Origin: Nocardia sp. NBC_00565
Lineage (GTDB): Bacteria > Actinomycetota > Actinomycetes > Mycobacteriales > Mycobacteriaceae
Direction of reading: 5' to 3'
Length of the DNA stretch: 64,000 nt
NCBI RefSeq assembly: GCF_036345915.1
Contig: NZ_CP107785.1
Span: 558,001-622,000 of the forward strand
This document shows positions 36,870-46,033 of the stretch, piece after piece. The position numbers were made by a program, and so were the translations under genes. Each line of letters opens with the position of its first letter. Within the stretch, counting starts at the first letter, position 1. The notes beneath the pieces are model-generated. The model was not told the origin of the DNA and did not search any database. It was given only the letters and a program-made list of their open reading frames with translations.

Positions 36870-38204
36870 ATGGTGGAACGTAAACCGCCGCGGCCGCGAC
36901 GGATCTCCGAAGGCTCCTCCGAGCACGAGGTGTATCTGCCGACGGGCGCGCTCTCCCCGAACCGGCAAAACCGCGATCCGCTCCCGGATACGCTGCTCAA
37001 ACGCGTGAAGCAGTTCTCCGGGCGTCTCTCTACCGAGGCGGTCGGATCGATGCAGGATCGGTTGCCGTTCTTCGCCGATCTGGACGCCGCGCAGCGCGCG
37101 GGCGTCCAGATGCTGGTGCAGACCGCGGTGGTGAACTTCCTCGAATGGCTACAGGACCCGGATAGCGATATCCGGTTCAGCCTGGACGCCTTCCAAGTGA
37201 TTCCACAGGACCTGGCGCGGCGGCTGACGCTGCGCCAGACCGTGGACATGGTCCGCGTCGCCATGGAGTTCTTCGAACAGTGGCTGCCCGCGCTCGCGCG
37301 CAACGACCGGCAGCTGGTCGCACTCACCGAGGCGGTGCTGCGCTACGGGCGTGAGCTCGGATTCGCCGCCGCCTCGGTGTACGCGAGCGCCGCGGAATCC
37401 CGCGGTGCGTGGGATACCCGCCTCGAGGCGCTCGTCGTGGACGCCGTGGTCCGTGGCGATACCGGCCCGGACATGCTGTCGCGGGCCGCGACCCTCAACT
37501 GGGATGCCACCGCACCGGCGACGGTGCTGGTCGGTACGCCGCCGGGAGACCAGGGCGTTTCGATGGTCGGCTCGGTGCACACCATCGCCGCGCGGCACGG
37601 TCGCGCGGCACTGGCCGTCGTCCAGGGCGCCCGGCTGGTCATGGTGGTCAGCGGAAATCTCGGTGAGTCCTCTTTTATATCGCCGTTCCTCGCGGACCTG
37701 CTCGCCGAGGTGTTCTCGGACGGGCCGGTGGTGATCGGCCCGACCACGCGCACCCTTGGCGCCGCGCATGCCAGCGCGGTGGAGGCGCTGGCCGGAATGG
37801 AGGCCGTGGTGGGCTGGCGCGGCGCGCCACGCCCGGTGCACGCAACGGAATTATTGCCCGAACGCGCTTTGTTGGGTGACCGAGCTGCGATCGACGCGTT
37901 GAACGAGTATCTTGTCCTTCCGTTGGCCGCTGCGGGTTCCTCGCTGGCCGACACTCTCGAGGCCTATCTGGATTGCGGTGGCGCGGTCGAGACGTGCGCG
38001 CGTCAGCTGTACGTTCATCCAAATACCGTTCGGTACCGCCTCAAGCGGATAGCCGAGATCACCGGGCGTGATCCGATGAATCCGAGGGACGCGTATGTGC
38101 TCCGGATCGCCGCCACGGTAGGTCGTTTGACACGAACCCGTAACGAATCGTCAACATCTACCCCAGAGGTCACTCAATTCTCGATGGGTCACGACGGCGT
38201 GTAA
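36870..38204 (+). CDS. mabR: PucR-type regulator of fatty-acid synthesis (MabR/FasR)
   Basis: 444 aa. Helical N-terminal region, a CdaR/GGDEF-like middle, and a C-terminal PucR helix-turn-helix (ETCARQLYVHPNTVRYRLKR, then I-A-E-I-T-G-R-D). Orthologous position to Rv2242 (MabR) of M. tuberculosis and to FasR of Streptomyces coelicolor, both encoded just upstream of fabD and both controlling the FAS-II genes. The start is ATG 36870. Downstream, a perfect palindrome at 38246-38266 is the likely binding site. It may be partly cotranscribed with aceE. Confidence 0.88.
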   Translation: MVERKPPRPRRISEGSSEHEVYLPTGALSPNRQNRDPLPDTLLKRVKQFSGRLSTEAVGSMQDRLPFFADLDAAQRAGVQMLVQTAVVNFLEWLQDPDSDIRFSLDAFQVIPQDLARRLTLRQTVDMVRVAMEFFEQWLPALARNDRQLVALTEAVLRYGRELGFAAASVYASAAESRGAWDTRLEALVVDAVVRGDTGPDMLSRAATLNWDATAPATVLVGTPPGDQGVSMVGSVHTIAARHGRAALAVVQGARLVMVVSGNLGESSFISPFLADLLAEVFSDGPVVIGPTTRTLGAAHASAVEALAGMEAVVGWRGAPRPVHATELLPERALLGDRAAIDALNEYLVLPLAAAGSSLADTLEAYLDCGGAVETCARQLYVHPNTVRYRLKRIAEITGRDPMNPRDAYVLRIAATVGRLTRTRNESSTSTPEVTQFSMGHDGV

Positions 38205-38245
38205 CGGCGGCAGCGGATCAGTCGATCGGGACAACTCACGTGGCC

Positions 38246-38266
38246 TTTTGTGGGACCCCCACAAAA
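38246..38266. promoter_or_regulatory. Candidate MabR/FasR operator upstream of fabD
   Basis: A perfect inverted repeat, TTTTGTGGG and CCCACAAAA separated by ACC, lies 66 bp before the fabD start and 41 bp after the mabR stop. It is the only striking symmetry in this intergenic region and stands where the regulator of the FAS-II operon would be expected to bind. Binding is inferred. Confidence 0.65.
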
Positions 38267-38332
38267 CCACTCGGCAAGGTTCATTCGCGTCGACATCTCG
38301 TGCGGCCCACCTCACAGTGTTGTCTTAGAGGT

Positions 38333-39247
38333 GTGATCGCGTTGTTCGCCCCAGGACAGGGGTCCCAGACACCCGGCATGCTCGCGCCTTGGCTCGACCT
38401 TCCCGGCGCGACCGATCGGCTCGCTCTCTGGTCCAAGGCCTCCGGCCTGGATCTGGTCCGCCTCGGCACCACCGCGACGGCCGAAGAGATCACCGATACT
38501 GCCGTTACCCAACCGCTCGTGGTTGCCGCGGCGCTGCTGGCATTTTCGGAAGTAGAGCCGGATTCACTTCCGGCCGCTACCATCATCGCTGGACATTCGG
38601 TCGGTGAGCTCGCTGCCGCCGCGGTCGCCGGAGTCATCTCCGCCGACGACGCGGTCGCGTTGGCCGCCATCCGCGGTGCGGAGATGGCCAAGGCGTGCGC
38701 GCTGGAGCCGACCGGTATGTCCGCGGTGCTCGGTGGCGATGAGGCCACCGTGCTCGCGCGGCTCGAAGAGCTCGACCTCGTCCCGGCCAACCGCAACGCA
38801 GCGGGTCAGATCGTGGCCGCTGGACGAATGGCTGCCCTGGCGGAACTCGCCGCGAACCCACCCGAGAAGGCTCGGGTGCGTGCGCTGCCCGTCGCGGGTG
38901 CCTTCCACACCGCGTTCATGGCCCCGGCTCAGGACGCTGTGACGGAAGCCATAGCCAAGATCACGCCGAAGGAGCCGACCCGGATCCTGCTTTCGAACTT
39001 CGACGGCAAGGTGGTCGCCTCCGGCGCTGATGCGGTCGCTAAGCTCGCGGCGCAGGTCACCCGGCCCGTCCGTTGGGACCTGTGCACCGAGACCGTCCGG
39101 CAAGCGGGGGTTTCGGCAGTGGCGGAGCTGCCGCCGGCGGGCACCCTCGTCGGCATCGCGAAACGGGAGATGAAGGGCACGCCCACGCTTGCCCTGAAGA
39201 CCCCCGAAGACCTCCCCGCGTTGGCCGGGCTCACCATCTCCGGCTAG
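38333..39247 (+). CDS. fabD: Malonyl-CoA:ACP transacylase
   Basis: 304 aa. Catalytic GHSVGELAAAAV with S89, the N-terminal A-P-G-Q-G-S-Q loop, and the catalytic His in G-A-F-H-T-A-F-M. It loads malonyl groups on the ACP encoded next. The start is GTG 38333 (V-I-A-L-F-A-P-G-Q-G), matching the family N-terminus; the frame open from 38240 would run through the operator palindrome. First gene of the FAS-II operon. Confidence 0.95.
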   Translation: MIALFAPGQGSQTPGMLAPWLDLPGATDRLALWSKASGLDLVRLGTTATAEEITDTAVTQPLVVAAALLAFSEVEPDSLPAATIIAGHSVGELAAAAVAGVISADDAVALAAIRGAEMAKACALEPTGMSAVLGGDEATVLARLEELDLVPANRNAAGQIVAAGRMAALAELAANPPEKARVRALPVAGAFHTAFMAPAQDAVTEAIAKITPKEPTRILLSNFDGKVVASGADAVAKLAAQVTRPVRWDLCTETVRQAGVSAVAELPPAGTLVGIAKREMKGTPTLALKTPEDLPALAGLTISG

Positions 39248-39372
39248 CTTTCCCTCCGCGGCCGTGCAACGAAAACGCACGATCGTGACCGAGCAGACGG
39301 TAACCATCGCCTGACTCGATTCGAAAAACAACAGTAGAAGCCCTGCAAAGTAGATAAGAAGGGAGCCACGAA

Positions 39373-39672
39373 GTGGCCGCTCTGACCCAGGAACAAATCG
39401 TCGAGGAACTCGGCAAGATCATCGAAGAGGTAACGGGTATCGAGCCCGCTGAGGTGACGATCGAGAAGTCCTTCGTCGATGACCTGGACATCGACTCGCT
39501 GTCCATGGTCGAAATCGCAGTGCAGACCGAGGACAAGTACGGCGTGAAGATCCCTGACGAGGATCTGGCCAGCCTGAAGACGGTCGGCGACGCTGTCGGC
39601 TACATCCAGAAGCTCGAGGCCGAGAACGCTGACGCGGCCGCGGAGCTCAAGGCCAAGTTCGACGCCGAGTAG
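39373..39672 (+). CDS. acpP: Acyl carrier protein, AcpM type
   Basis: 99 aa. Phosphopantetheine site D-S-L-S with S42 ([14 protein letters not shown]). Acidic four-helix ACP with a C-terminal extension ([16 protein letters not shown]) beyond the usual 80 residues, as in mycobacterial AcpM. It carries growing chains for FabD, KasA and the FAS-II reductases and dehydratases. The start is GTG 39373 behind GAAGGGAGCC; the 125 bp after fabD may hold an extra promoter. Ten bases separate it from kasA. Confidence 0.95.
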   Translation: MAALTQEQIVEELGKIIEEVTGIEPAEVTIEKSFVDDLDIDSLSMVEIAVQTEDKYGVKIPDEDLASLKTVGDAVGYIQKLEAENADAAAELKAKFDAE

Positions 39673-39682
39673 GGCCGACACT

Positions 39683-40933
39683 GTGACCACTCCTTCCACT
39701 TTGAACGGGAACTTCCCCAACGTCGTCGTCACGAGTATGGCGGCGACCACGTCGATCGCTGGTGATGTCGATGCGACGTGGAAGGGACTCCTCAACGGCG
39801 AGAGCGGCATCGACGTTCTCGAGGATTCCTTCGTCGAGGAGTACGACCTGCCGGTCCGCATCGGCGGTCACCTGAAGGTTCGGCCCGACACCCTGCTGTC
39901 CCGTGTCGAGTGCCGCCGGATGGCCTACGTTGAGCAGCTCGCGACCGTGCTCGGTCGCGAGGTCTGGCGCAACGCGGGCAGTCCGGAGGTCGACCCGGAG
40001 CGGCTGGGGGTGGCGATCGGCACCGGACTCGGTGGCGGTGACGCCCTCATCGACTCGGTCGACAAGCTGAAGAACGGTGGCTATCGCAAGATTTCGCCAC
40101 TGGCTGTTCAGATGGTCATGCCGAATGGCCCGTCGGCTGTTGTCGGTCTCGAATTGAAGGCCAGGGCAGGAGTGGTCACTCCGGTCTCGGCGTGCTCATC
40201 GGGCTCCGAGGCCATCGCCAATGCTTGGCGGATGATCGTCATGGGTGACGCCGATATCGTCGTCACCGGTGGCGTGGAGGGTTTCATCGACGCGGTGCCG
40301 ATCGCGGCGTTCACCATGATGCGCGCGATGAGCACCCGTAATGACGACCCGAAGGGCGCATCGCGCCCGTTCGACAAAGACCGGGACGGTTTCGTCTTCG
40401 GTGAGGCCGGTGCGCTGATGGTCATCGAGACCGAGGAGCACGCCAAGGCACGCGGAGCCACCATTCACGCTCGCCTGCTGGGCGCCGGAATCACCTCCGA
40501 CGGTTACCACTTGGTCGCGCCCGACCCCACGGGTGACGGCGCCGCGCGGGCGATGACCCGGGCGATGCAGACCGCTGGTCTGACCAAGAAGGACATCACC
40601 CACATCAATGCCCATGCGACCGCGACCCCGATCGGCGATACCGCCGAGGCGAACGCGATCAACAAGGCCGTGGGTAACCACGCTTCGGTGTACGCGCCGA
40701 AGTCGGCACTGGGTCACTCGATCGGCGCCGTGGGCGCGCTGGAATCGATTTTGACCGTGCTCAGCATTCGCGACGGCATCGTCCCGCCGACGCTGAACCT
40801 GGAGAACCAGGATCCGGAGATCGATCTGGATGTGGTGCACGGCGAGGCTCGCCGTCAGGAGATCGCGTACGCGATCAACAACTCATTCGGTTTCGGTGGG
40901 CACAATGTCGCGCTCACCTTCGGTCGGGCATAG
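39683..40933 (+). CDS. kasA: Beta-ketoacyl-ACP synthase, KasA type
   Basis: 416 aa, the same length as M. tuberculosis KasA. Catalytic triad C171 (V-S-A-C-S-S-G-S), H311 (INAHATATP) and H345 (GHSIG), with K340. It condenses malonyl-ACP with acyl-ACP during FAS-II elongation, feeding mycolic-type lipids. The start is GTG 39683. No kasB follows; accD6 starts 200 bp later, after a large hairpin. Confidence 0.94.
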   Translation: MTTPSTLNGNFPNVVVTSMAATTSIAGDVDATWKGLLNGESGIDVLEDSFVEEYDLPVRIGGHLKVRPDTLLSRVECRRMAYVEQLATVLGREVWRNAGSPEVDPERLGVAIGTGLGGGDALIDSVDKLKNGGYRKISPLAVQMVMPNGPSAVVGLELKARAGVVTPVSACSSGSEAIANAWRMIVMGDADIVVTGGVEGFIDAVPIAAFTMMRAMSTRNDDPKGASRPFDKDRDGFVFGEAGALMVIETEEHAKARGATIHARLLGAGITSDGYHLVAPDPTGDGAARAMTRAMQTAGLTKKDITHINAHATATPIGDTAEANAINKAVGNHASVYAPKSALGHSIGAVGALESILTVLSIRDGIVPPTLNLENQDPEIDLDVVHGEARRQEIAYAINNSFGFGGHNVALTFGRA

Positions 40934-40950
40934 CCGCTCGGTAACCGATT

Positions 40951-41016
40951 CAGTCTGTGCGGAGCCCCTACATGGTTACGCAAGCTGCCGCCTCCGGGGC
41001 TTGACCGCACAGACTG
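40951..41016 (+). other. Large inverted repeat between kasA and accD6
   Basis: CAGTCTGTGCGG (40951-40962) pairs perfectly with CCGCACAGACTG (41005-41016). Directly inside, AGCCCC pairs with GGGGCT (40996-41001), with a three-base bulge. The RNA would form an 18-bp imperfect stem with a loop of about 27 nt. It may attenuate or separate accD6 expression, or be the scar of a lost gene. No T-run follows. Confidence 0.6.
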
Positions 41017-41133
41017 GCTGACTGCACAGCGATCCCCGGTGGGGTCGGCAACTCCACAGTTGTCCGACCTCACCGGAGTTCGACATACGCAGCCGCGGTA
41101 GCGGCGCACTTCCTGAGGTGAGGAGAAAACGCG

Positions 41134-42567
41134 ATGACAATTATTGCTCCCGCGTTTCAACCAGAGACTGCGACCGATCCGCGTGATCCGCTCGGTCGAC
41201 TCCAACGCTTCTTCGATCCTGGGACCGTTCTACCGCTACACCCGCGGGACAAGTCCGGTGTGCTCGCCGCGATCGGCGAGGTGGACGGTGTCCGTACGGT
41301 CGCCTACTGCTCCGACGCCACCGTCATGGGCGGCGCGATGGGCGTCGAGGGCTGCAAGCACATCGTCGACGCGATCGACACCGCCATCGAATCCGCCGTC
41401 CCGGTGGTCGGCATCTGGCACTCCGGCGGGGCACGCCTGGCCGAGGGCGTCGAGGCGCTGCACGCGGTCGGCCTGGTCTTCGAGGCCATGGTCCGCGCGT
41501 CGGGCCTGGTGCCGCAGATCTCGGTGGTGCTCGGCTTCGCGGCCGGTGGCGCCGCCTACGGTCCCGCGCTGACCGATATCGTGATCATGGCGCCCGAGGG
41601 CCGGATCTTCGTGACCGGTCCCGATGTGGTGCGCAGCGTCACCGGTGAGCAGGTCGATATGGCCACCCTGGGTGGTCCCGAGACGCACGGCAAGAAGTCC
41701 GGTGTCACCCATATCGTGGCCAACGACGAGGCCGACGCGCTGCACCGCGGGCGTCGTCTGGTGTCGATGTTTTCCGAGCAGGGCGAATTCGATCTGGTCG
41801 CCGCCGCGCACGGTGATGTCGACCTGAAGGCGATGATGCCCGAGTCGGCCAAGCGCGCCTACGACGTGAAGCCGATCATCCACGAGCTGCTCGACAACGT
41901 CGACGGTGAGTCGTCGTTCGAAGAGCTGCAGGGTGGTTACGCGCGCAGCATTATCACCGGTCTCGGACGGCTCGGTGGCCGCACCGTTGGTGTGCTGGCC
42001 AACAACCCGATCCGGCTCGGTGGCTGCCTGAACTCCGAAAGCGCCGAGAAGGCCGCGCGTTTCGTGCGGTTGTGCGATGCCTTCGGCATTCCGATCGTGG
42101 TGCTCACCGATGTGCCCGGATACCTGCCCGGTGTCAGCATGGAGTGGGAAGGGGTCGTGCGCCGCGGCGCGAAGCTGCTGCACGCGTTCGCCGAGGCGCG
42201 GGTGCCGCGGGTCACGTTGGTCACCCGCAAGATCTACGGTGGCGCCTACATCGCGATGAACGCCCGTTCGCTCGGCGCGACCGCGGTGTACGCGTGGCCC
42301 GGTTCCGAGGTCGCCGTGATGGGCGCCAAGGCCGCGGTCGGGATCCTGCACAAGAAGGCACTGGCCGCCGCGCCCGCGGACGAGCGTGAGGCGCTGCACG
42401 AGCGTCTGACGGTCGAGCACGAGCGCATCGCCGGTGGGGTGGAGCGGGCCATCGCGATCGGTGTCGTCGACGAGGTCATCGACCCGGCCAAGACGCGTAG
42501 CACGCTGGCCGCCGCACTGGCCGCCGCGCCGGCTCGAAAGAGCCACCACAAGAACATTCCGCTGTAG
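41134..42567 (+). CDS. accD6: Acyl-CoA carboxylase carboxyltransferase beta subunit AccD6
   Basis: 477 aa. Carboxyltransferase with the two crotonase-like halves: I-W-H-S-G-G-A-R-L and A-A-G-G-A-A-Y-G-P-A in the first, D-V-P-G-Y-L-P-G and R-K-I-Y-G-G-A-Y in the second. Together with an AccA3-type biotin subunit it makes malonyl-CoA from acetyl-CoA, the extender unit for FAS-I and FAS-II. The position after kasA and the length match AccD6 of mycobacteria. The start is ATG 41134 behind GAGGTGAGGAG. Last gene of the operon; a strong hairpin follows. Confidence 0.94.
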   Translation: MTIIAPAFQPETATDPRDPLGRLQRFFDPGTVLPLHPRDKSGVLAAIGEVDGVRTVAYCSDATVMGGAMGVEGCKHIVDAIDTAIESAVPVVGIWHSGGARLAEGVEALHAVGLVFEAMVRASGLVPQISVVLGFAAGGAAYGPALTDIVIMAPEGRIFVTGPDVVRSVTGEQVDMATLGGPETHGKKSGVTHIVANDEADALHRGRRLVSMFSEQGEFDLVAAAHGDVDLKAMMPESAKRAYDVKPIIHELLDNVDGESSFEELQGGYARSIITGLGRLGGRTVGVLANNPIRLGGCLNSESAEKAARFVRLCDAFGIPIVVLTDVPGYLPGVSMEWEGVVRRGAKLLHAFAEARVPRVTLVTRKIYGGAYIAMNARSLGATAVYAWPGSEVAVMGAKAAVGILHKKALAAAPADEREALHERLTVEHERIAGGVERAIAIGVVDEVIDPAKTRSTLAAALAAAPARKSHHKNIPL

Positions 42568-42580
42568 ACCCAGTTCCGGA

Positions 42581-42612
42581 AGCGGGCCTCGGGATTTCCC
42601 GGGCCCGCTTTT
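42581..42612 (+). terminator. Rho-independent terminator after accD6
   Basis: AGCGGGCC-T-CGGG pairs with CCCGGGCCCGCT over an ATTT loop (one bulged T) and is followed by TTTT. It starts 13 bases after the accD6 stop, closing the FAS-II operon. Confidence 0.85.
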
Positions 42613-42802
42613 CGTTCGTATTGTTCTGGTCGGCGGACCTGGGGCGACGGGCATATATCGATCGGGTTTCCGAGCAGCAATATCGACGAAACATCGGTGA
42701 TACGCATTGCTCGTACGTTGCCGCCATGAGTGTGCGGAGCGAACGAATCATGTGCCAGCGCGCATCGCGCATGCCGGAGCCGAGCGCCAGCGAGGTGCAG
42801 GC

Positions 42803-44215
42803 ATGAGCGTGACGATCGAATCTGGCGCCGAGCCGACTGTGGTGCGCAAACCACCGTGGTATCGGTCGCTCTTCATGCAACTGCTGGTGGCGATTGTCGC
42901 CGGAATTCTGGTCGGCAAGCTGTGGCCGGGCTTCGGTGCCGATCTCAAGCCGCTGGCCGATGGGTTCATCAAGCTGATCAAAATGGTTATCGCGCCGATC
43001 ATCTTCTGCACGGTGGTGCTCGGCATCGCCCATGTGGGGGATATGAAGGCGGTGGGGCGGATCGGTGTGAAGGCGCTGATCTACTTCGAGGTGATCACCA
43101 CCTTCGCGCTGTTGTTCGGGCTGCTGGTCGGCAATCTGGTGAAGCCGGGTGCCGGATTTCATGTCGACGCGCAGACATTGGCGACCGGTGCGGAGAAGAT
43201 CGCTAAGACGACGAAGAACGGTGAGCTGCCGCATACCGTCGACTTTCTGCTGAATATCATTCCGGCGTCGGTGATTTCGGCGTTCGCGGAGAATGCGCTG
43301 CTGCAGGTGTTGTTCTTCGCGGTGCTGTTCGGATTGGCGTTGGCGAAGTTCAGGGAGCGCTCGGGGACGGCAGTCGGCGGAGCCGACGGGGTGGGTAAGC
43401 AAGCGCCGCCGGTGATTCTGGAGGCCGTCGATCACATCGGGAAGATCTTCTTCACGATTATCGGCTGGATCATGAAGTTGGCGCCACTCGGTGCGTTCGG
43501 TGCGATGGCCTACATCGTCGGGCAGTACGGACTTTCCTCGTTGCAGAGTTACGGCAAGCTGATCGCCTGTTGTTATGTGGCGGCGGTGTTGTTCCTGCTG
43601 GTGCTCGCGGTGGTGGTGCGGGTGTTCGCGGGCGTGAGTCTGTGGAAGTTGATCAGGTACATCAAAGATGAGCTGTTCCTGGCGCTCGGCACCGCGTCTA
43701 CCGAGGTGGTGTTGCCGCGGATCATGATCAAGTTGACCGAGGCGGGGTGCTCGCGGGCGACCACGGGGCTGGTGGTGCCGACCGGGTATTCGTTCAATCT
43801 CGACGGCGCGACGCTGTATCTGTCGATCTGCGTGCTGTTCCTGGCGCAGGCGCTCGGGGTGGATCTGAGTCTCGGGGAACAGATCACCGCGGTCGGCGTG
43901 CTGATGCTGACCTCGAAAGGGATGGCGGGCGTACCGGGTTCGTCGTTCCTGGCGCTGTCGGCGACGATCACCGCGATCGGGCACGGGTCGATTCCGGTGG
44001 CGGCGGTGGCGCTGCTGCTCGGGGCCGATCGGCTGATGGATTCGATGCGGGTCACGGTGAATCTGCTGGGCAATTGCGTCGCGACGTTCGTGGTGGCGAA
44101 GTGGGAGGGGCAGTTGGATTCGGAACGGATGCGCAAGGTGCTCGACGGGCAAGCGGTGCCGCCGTTGCAGGAGGATGCCGATCCGATGGTCGCGTACTCG
44201 TCGGAGGTGGCCTGA
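42803..44215 (+). CDS. dctA: Dicarboxylate/amino acid:cation symporter (DctA type)
   Basis: 470 aa, glutamate/dicarboxylate transporter family. Eight helices and two re-entrant loops are expected; the serine-rich loop reads LGTASTEVVLPRIMIKL, the second loop V-P-T-G-Y-S-F-N-L-D-G, and the third T-S-K-G-M-A-G-V-P-G. It imports C4-dicarboxylates (succinate, fumarate, malate) or possibly glutamate with protons or sodium. The start is ATG 42803 (AGGTG 8 nt upstream); the frame open from 42707 is an extension. The codons between 42570 and 42800 contain no gene. Confidence 0.9.
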   Translation: MSVTIESGAEPTVVRKPPWYRSLFMQLLVAIVAGILVGKLWPGFGADLKPLADGFIKLIKMVIAPIIFCTVVLGIAHVGDMKAVGRIGVKALIYFEVITTFALLFGLLVGNLVKPGAGFHVDAQTLATGAEKIAKTTKNGELPHTVDFLLNIIPASVISAFAENALLQVLFFAVLFGLALAKFRERSGTAVGGADGVGKQAPPVILEAVDHIGKIFFTIIGWIMKLAPLGAFGAMAYIVGQYGLSSLQSYGKLIACCYVAAVLFLLVLAVVVRVFAGVSLWKLIRYIKDELFLALGTASTEVVLPRIMIKLTEAGCSRATTGLVVPTGYSFNLDGATLYLSICVLFLAQALGVDLSLGEQITAVGVLMLTSKGMAGVPGSSFLALSATITAIGHGSIPVAAVALLLGADRLMDSMRVTVNLLGNCVATFVVAKWEGQLDSERMRKVLDGQAVPPLQEDADPMVAYSSEVA

Positions 44216-44261
44216 GCGCCAAATGGGCGCTGAGCGCATGGCGCCTCGGTAGCATCGACAG

Positions 44262-44735
44262 GTGCGCTACGAGGAACTTGCCGATGAGCCGTGTTCGATC
44301 ACGCGGCCGCTGGTGGTTCTCGGCGATCGGTGGACCCTGGTGATCCTGAAGTACTCGTTCGCGGGCGTCCGACGCTTCAACGCGTTCCAGAGCGCGCTCG
44401 GCATCTCCCGGAGCCGATTGCAGGATCGGCTCGACCGGCTGATCGAACACGGGATCCTGGTCAAGCAGAAGGCGGCCGTCGGTGTGCACGAGGAGTATCG
44501 GCTGACGCCGAAGGGGCACGATATCTACCCAATCCTGATGGCGATCCGAGACTGGGGCGATACGTACATGGCGCCCGATGGGCCACCGGTGGCCTACCGG
44601 CATCGGGACTGCGCAGGTGAGGGACACATCACCTTCGAATGTGACGCGTGCGGAACCGAACTCACGGCGCGGGATATCGAGGCCGGGCCGGGGCTGCAGT
44701 CGGAGGCTTCCGAAGCCGGACGTCAGGCTGGGTGA
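44262..44735 (+). CDS. HxlR-family regulator
   Basis: 157 aa. Winged helix at about 10-105: C11-S-I-T-R-P-L-V-V-L-G-D-R-W, then ISRSRLQDRLDRLIEHGIL and YRLTPKGHDIYPIL. The N-terminal Cys is the redox-sensing position of many members. The C-terminal tail has H-R-D-C and C-D-A-C, which may bind zinc. The start is GTG 44262, 46 bp after dctA. The nearest typical target is the nitroreductase gene on the opposite strand at 44995-45690, but the promoter is not shared. Confidence 0.87.
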   Translation: MRYEELADEPCSITRPLVVLGDRWTLVILKYSFAGVRRFNAFQSALGISRSRLQDRLDRLIEHGILVKQKAAVGVHEEYRLTPKGHDIYPILMAIRDWGDTYMAPDGPPVAYRHRDCAGEGHITFECDACGTELTARDIEAGPGLQSEASEAGRQAG

Positions 44736-44746
44736 CCTCGCGGTCG

Positions 44747-44982
44747 CTAGCTCGATTGCGAGCTGAGGCAAGCCTTTTCGGCGCGGCTGACGCACTCCTG
44801 GTAGGGGTTCGGGTTGCCGATGAGTTCTTGGCCGTCCCAGGTGCTGGCGCCGACGGTGACCGGATGACGACACCGCGGTCCCACAGCTCCGATTGGAAGC
44901 CATAGGCATTCGTGACAGTTGCAGTTGCGTGCCACGGCGGCCCGATGCATCGGGATGGACCACGACCGGGTCCTGCCGACAA
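44747..44982 (-). pseudogene. Possible frameshifted relic of a small secreted protein
   Basis: Two minus-strand frames hold consecutive protein-like pieces: W-H-A-T-A-T-V-T-N-A-Y-G-F-Q-S-E-L-W-D-R first, then VTVGASTWDGQELIGNPNPY and Q-E-C-V-S-R-A-E-K-A-C to a stop near 44747. One frameshift near 44865 would join them. No signal peptide or start remains upstream, where the nitroreductase gene ends. I cannot name the family. Confidence 0.35.
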
Positions 44983-44994
44983 CGGCAGGTGGAT

Positions 44995-45690
44995 TCAGTC
45001 GGTGTGCCAGGTGGCGACTCGGTCGAGGTCTGCTCGGGAGGTGCGGAAGGTGTTGACCGCGTGGTCGGTGTCCGGGTGGCCGAAGGAGATCGCGGCGATT
45101 ACGCGGCGGTTGTCCGGGAGGTCGAAGTAGGTGCGCAGGAAAGGGGAGTAGGAGGCGAGCGCGGCTTGGGGAGCGGCGCCGAGGCCGAGGCTCTGGGCGG
45201 CGAGTAGGAAGGTGCCGATATAGAGGCCGCAGTCGATGGCGCCGTAGACGCCGAGGTCGGCCTCGGTGGTGACGATCGCGACGTGCGGTGCGTCGAACAG
45301 TTCGAAGTTGCGCAGGGCCTGGCGCATGGTGCCTTGGTGATCGCCCTTCACGATGCCGACGCTGTCATAGAGGCGCAGGCCGCATTCGCGTCGGCGGTCC
45401 CGGTAGACACCGGCGTACTGCGCGGGAAAGACGAAATCCGGTTCCGGTGTCGCGGTCGCGACGTGCTGGACCAGCGCCTCGCGGAATCGGTCGGTGCCCG
45501 CGCCCTCGGTGATCACGACCTGCCAGGGCTGGGTATTGCACCAGGACGGGGTGCGCTGGGCCAGTTGTAGCAGGGCCTCGATGGTGTCGCGGGGGATCTG
45601 GTCGGGGGTGAACTGACGGCAGGTCCACCGGTCGTCGAGGATGCGGCGCAATGCCGTGAACTCGTCGGTCTGCAGGCTGGTCGGGTTCAT
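44995..45690 (-). CDS. Nitroreductase-family protein
   Basis: 231 aa FMN-dependent nitroreductase fold. FMN-binding R-W-T-C-R-Q-F near residue 21, R-T-P-S-W-C-N-T-Q-P-W-Q at 47-58, and the G-L-G-A-A-P-Q region with D-L-P-D-N-R-R-V-I-A-A-I-S-F-G near the C-terminus. These enzymes reduce nitroaromatics, quinones or enones with NAD(P)H; the physiological substrate is unknown. The start is ATG 45690 behind GAGAGGGTGGG. Confidence 0.88.
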   Translation of the reverse strand: MNPTSLQTDEFTALRRILDDRWTCRQFTPDQIPRDTIEALLQLAQRTPSWCNTQPWQVVITEGAGTDRFREALVQHVATATPEPDFVFPAQYAGVYRDRRRECGLRLYDSVGIVKGDHQGTMRQALRNFELFDAPHVAIVTTEADLGVYGAIDCGLYIGTFLLAAQSLGLGAAPQAALASYSPFLRTYFDLPDNRRVIAAISFGHPDTDHAVNTFRTSRADLDRVATWHTD

Positions 45691-46033
45691 GGGCCCACCC
45701 TCTCGAATTTGGTCTTGTTTCGAGACTGAACGCTAGCATTTGTGGTCTCGTTTCGGAACTGGTGAGCTATGGGCGATTCCGCTGTACGGGGTCCGGGTGG
45801 CGGGTAGGTGGCATGGGGGCTATGCTCGCCGACGCGGCACCGTCGCGCGCTGCCTGGTCGGGCGTCGAGATGAAAATGATTGACTCGCAGCGAGATACGC
45901 AGTGCGGTAGCCGCCGAAAGTCGGGGCTCGGAAGCTGGAGTAATTCGGCGAAAGATGCCAGGAGAGCCCGAGCCGACTTGTAGTCTCCCGGCTGGACTGA
46001 ATACAACTGCTCCTGATAGCTAGAACGGGGAAT
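45691..46033. other. Intergenic, no gene recognised
   Basis: 343 bases between the divergent nitroreductase and lipoprotein genes. Short frames on both strands lack protein character. The left part must hold the nitroreductase promoter, where GTTTCGAGACTGAAC and TCGTTTCGGAACTGG form a loose GTTTCGRRACTG direct repeat (about 45716-45762) that might be the HxlR operator. Confidence 0.4.
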
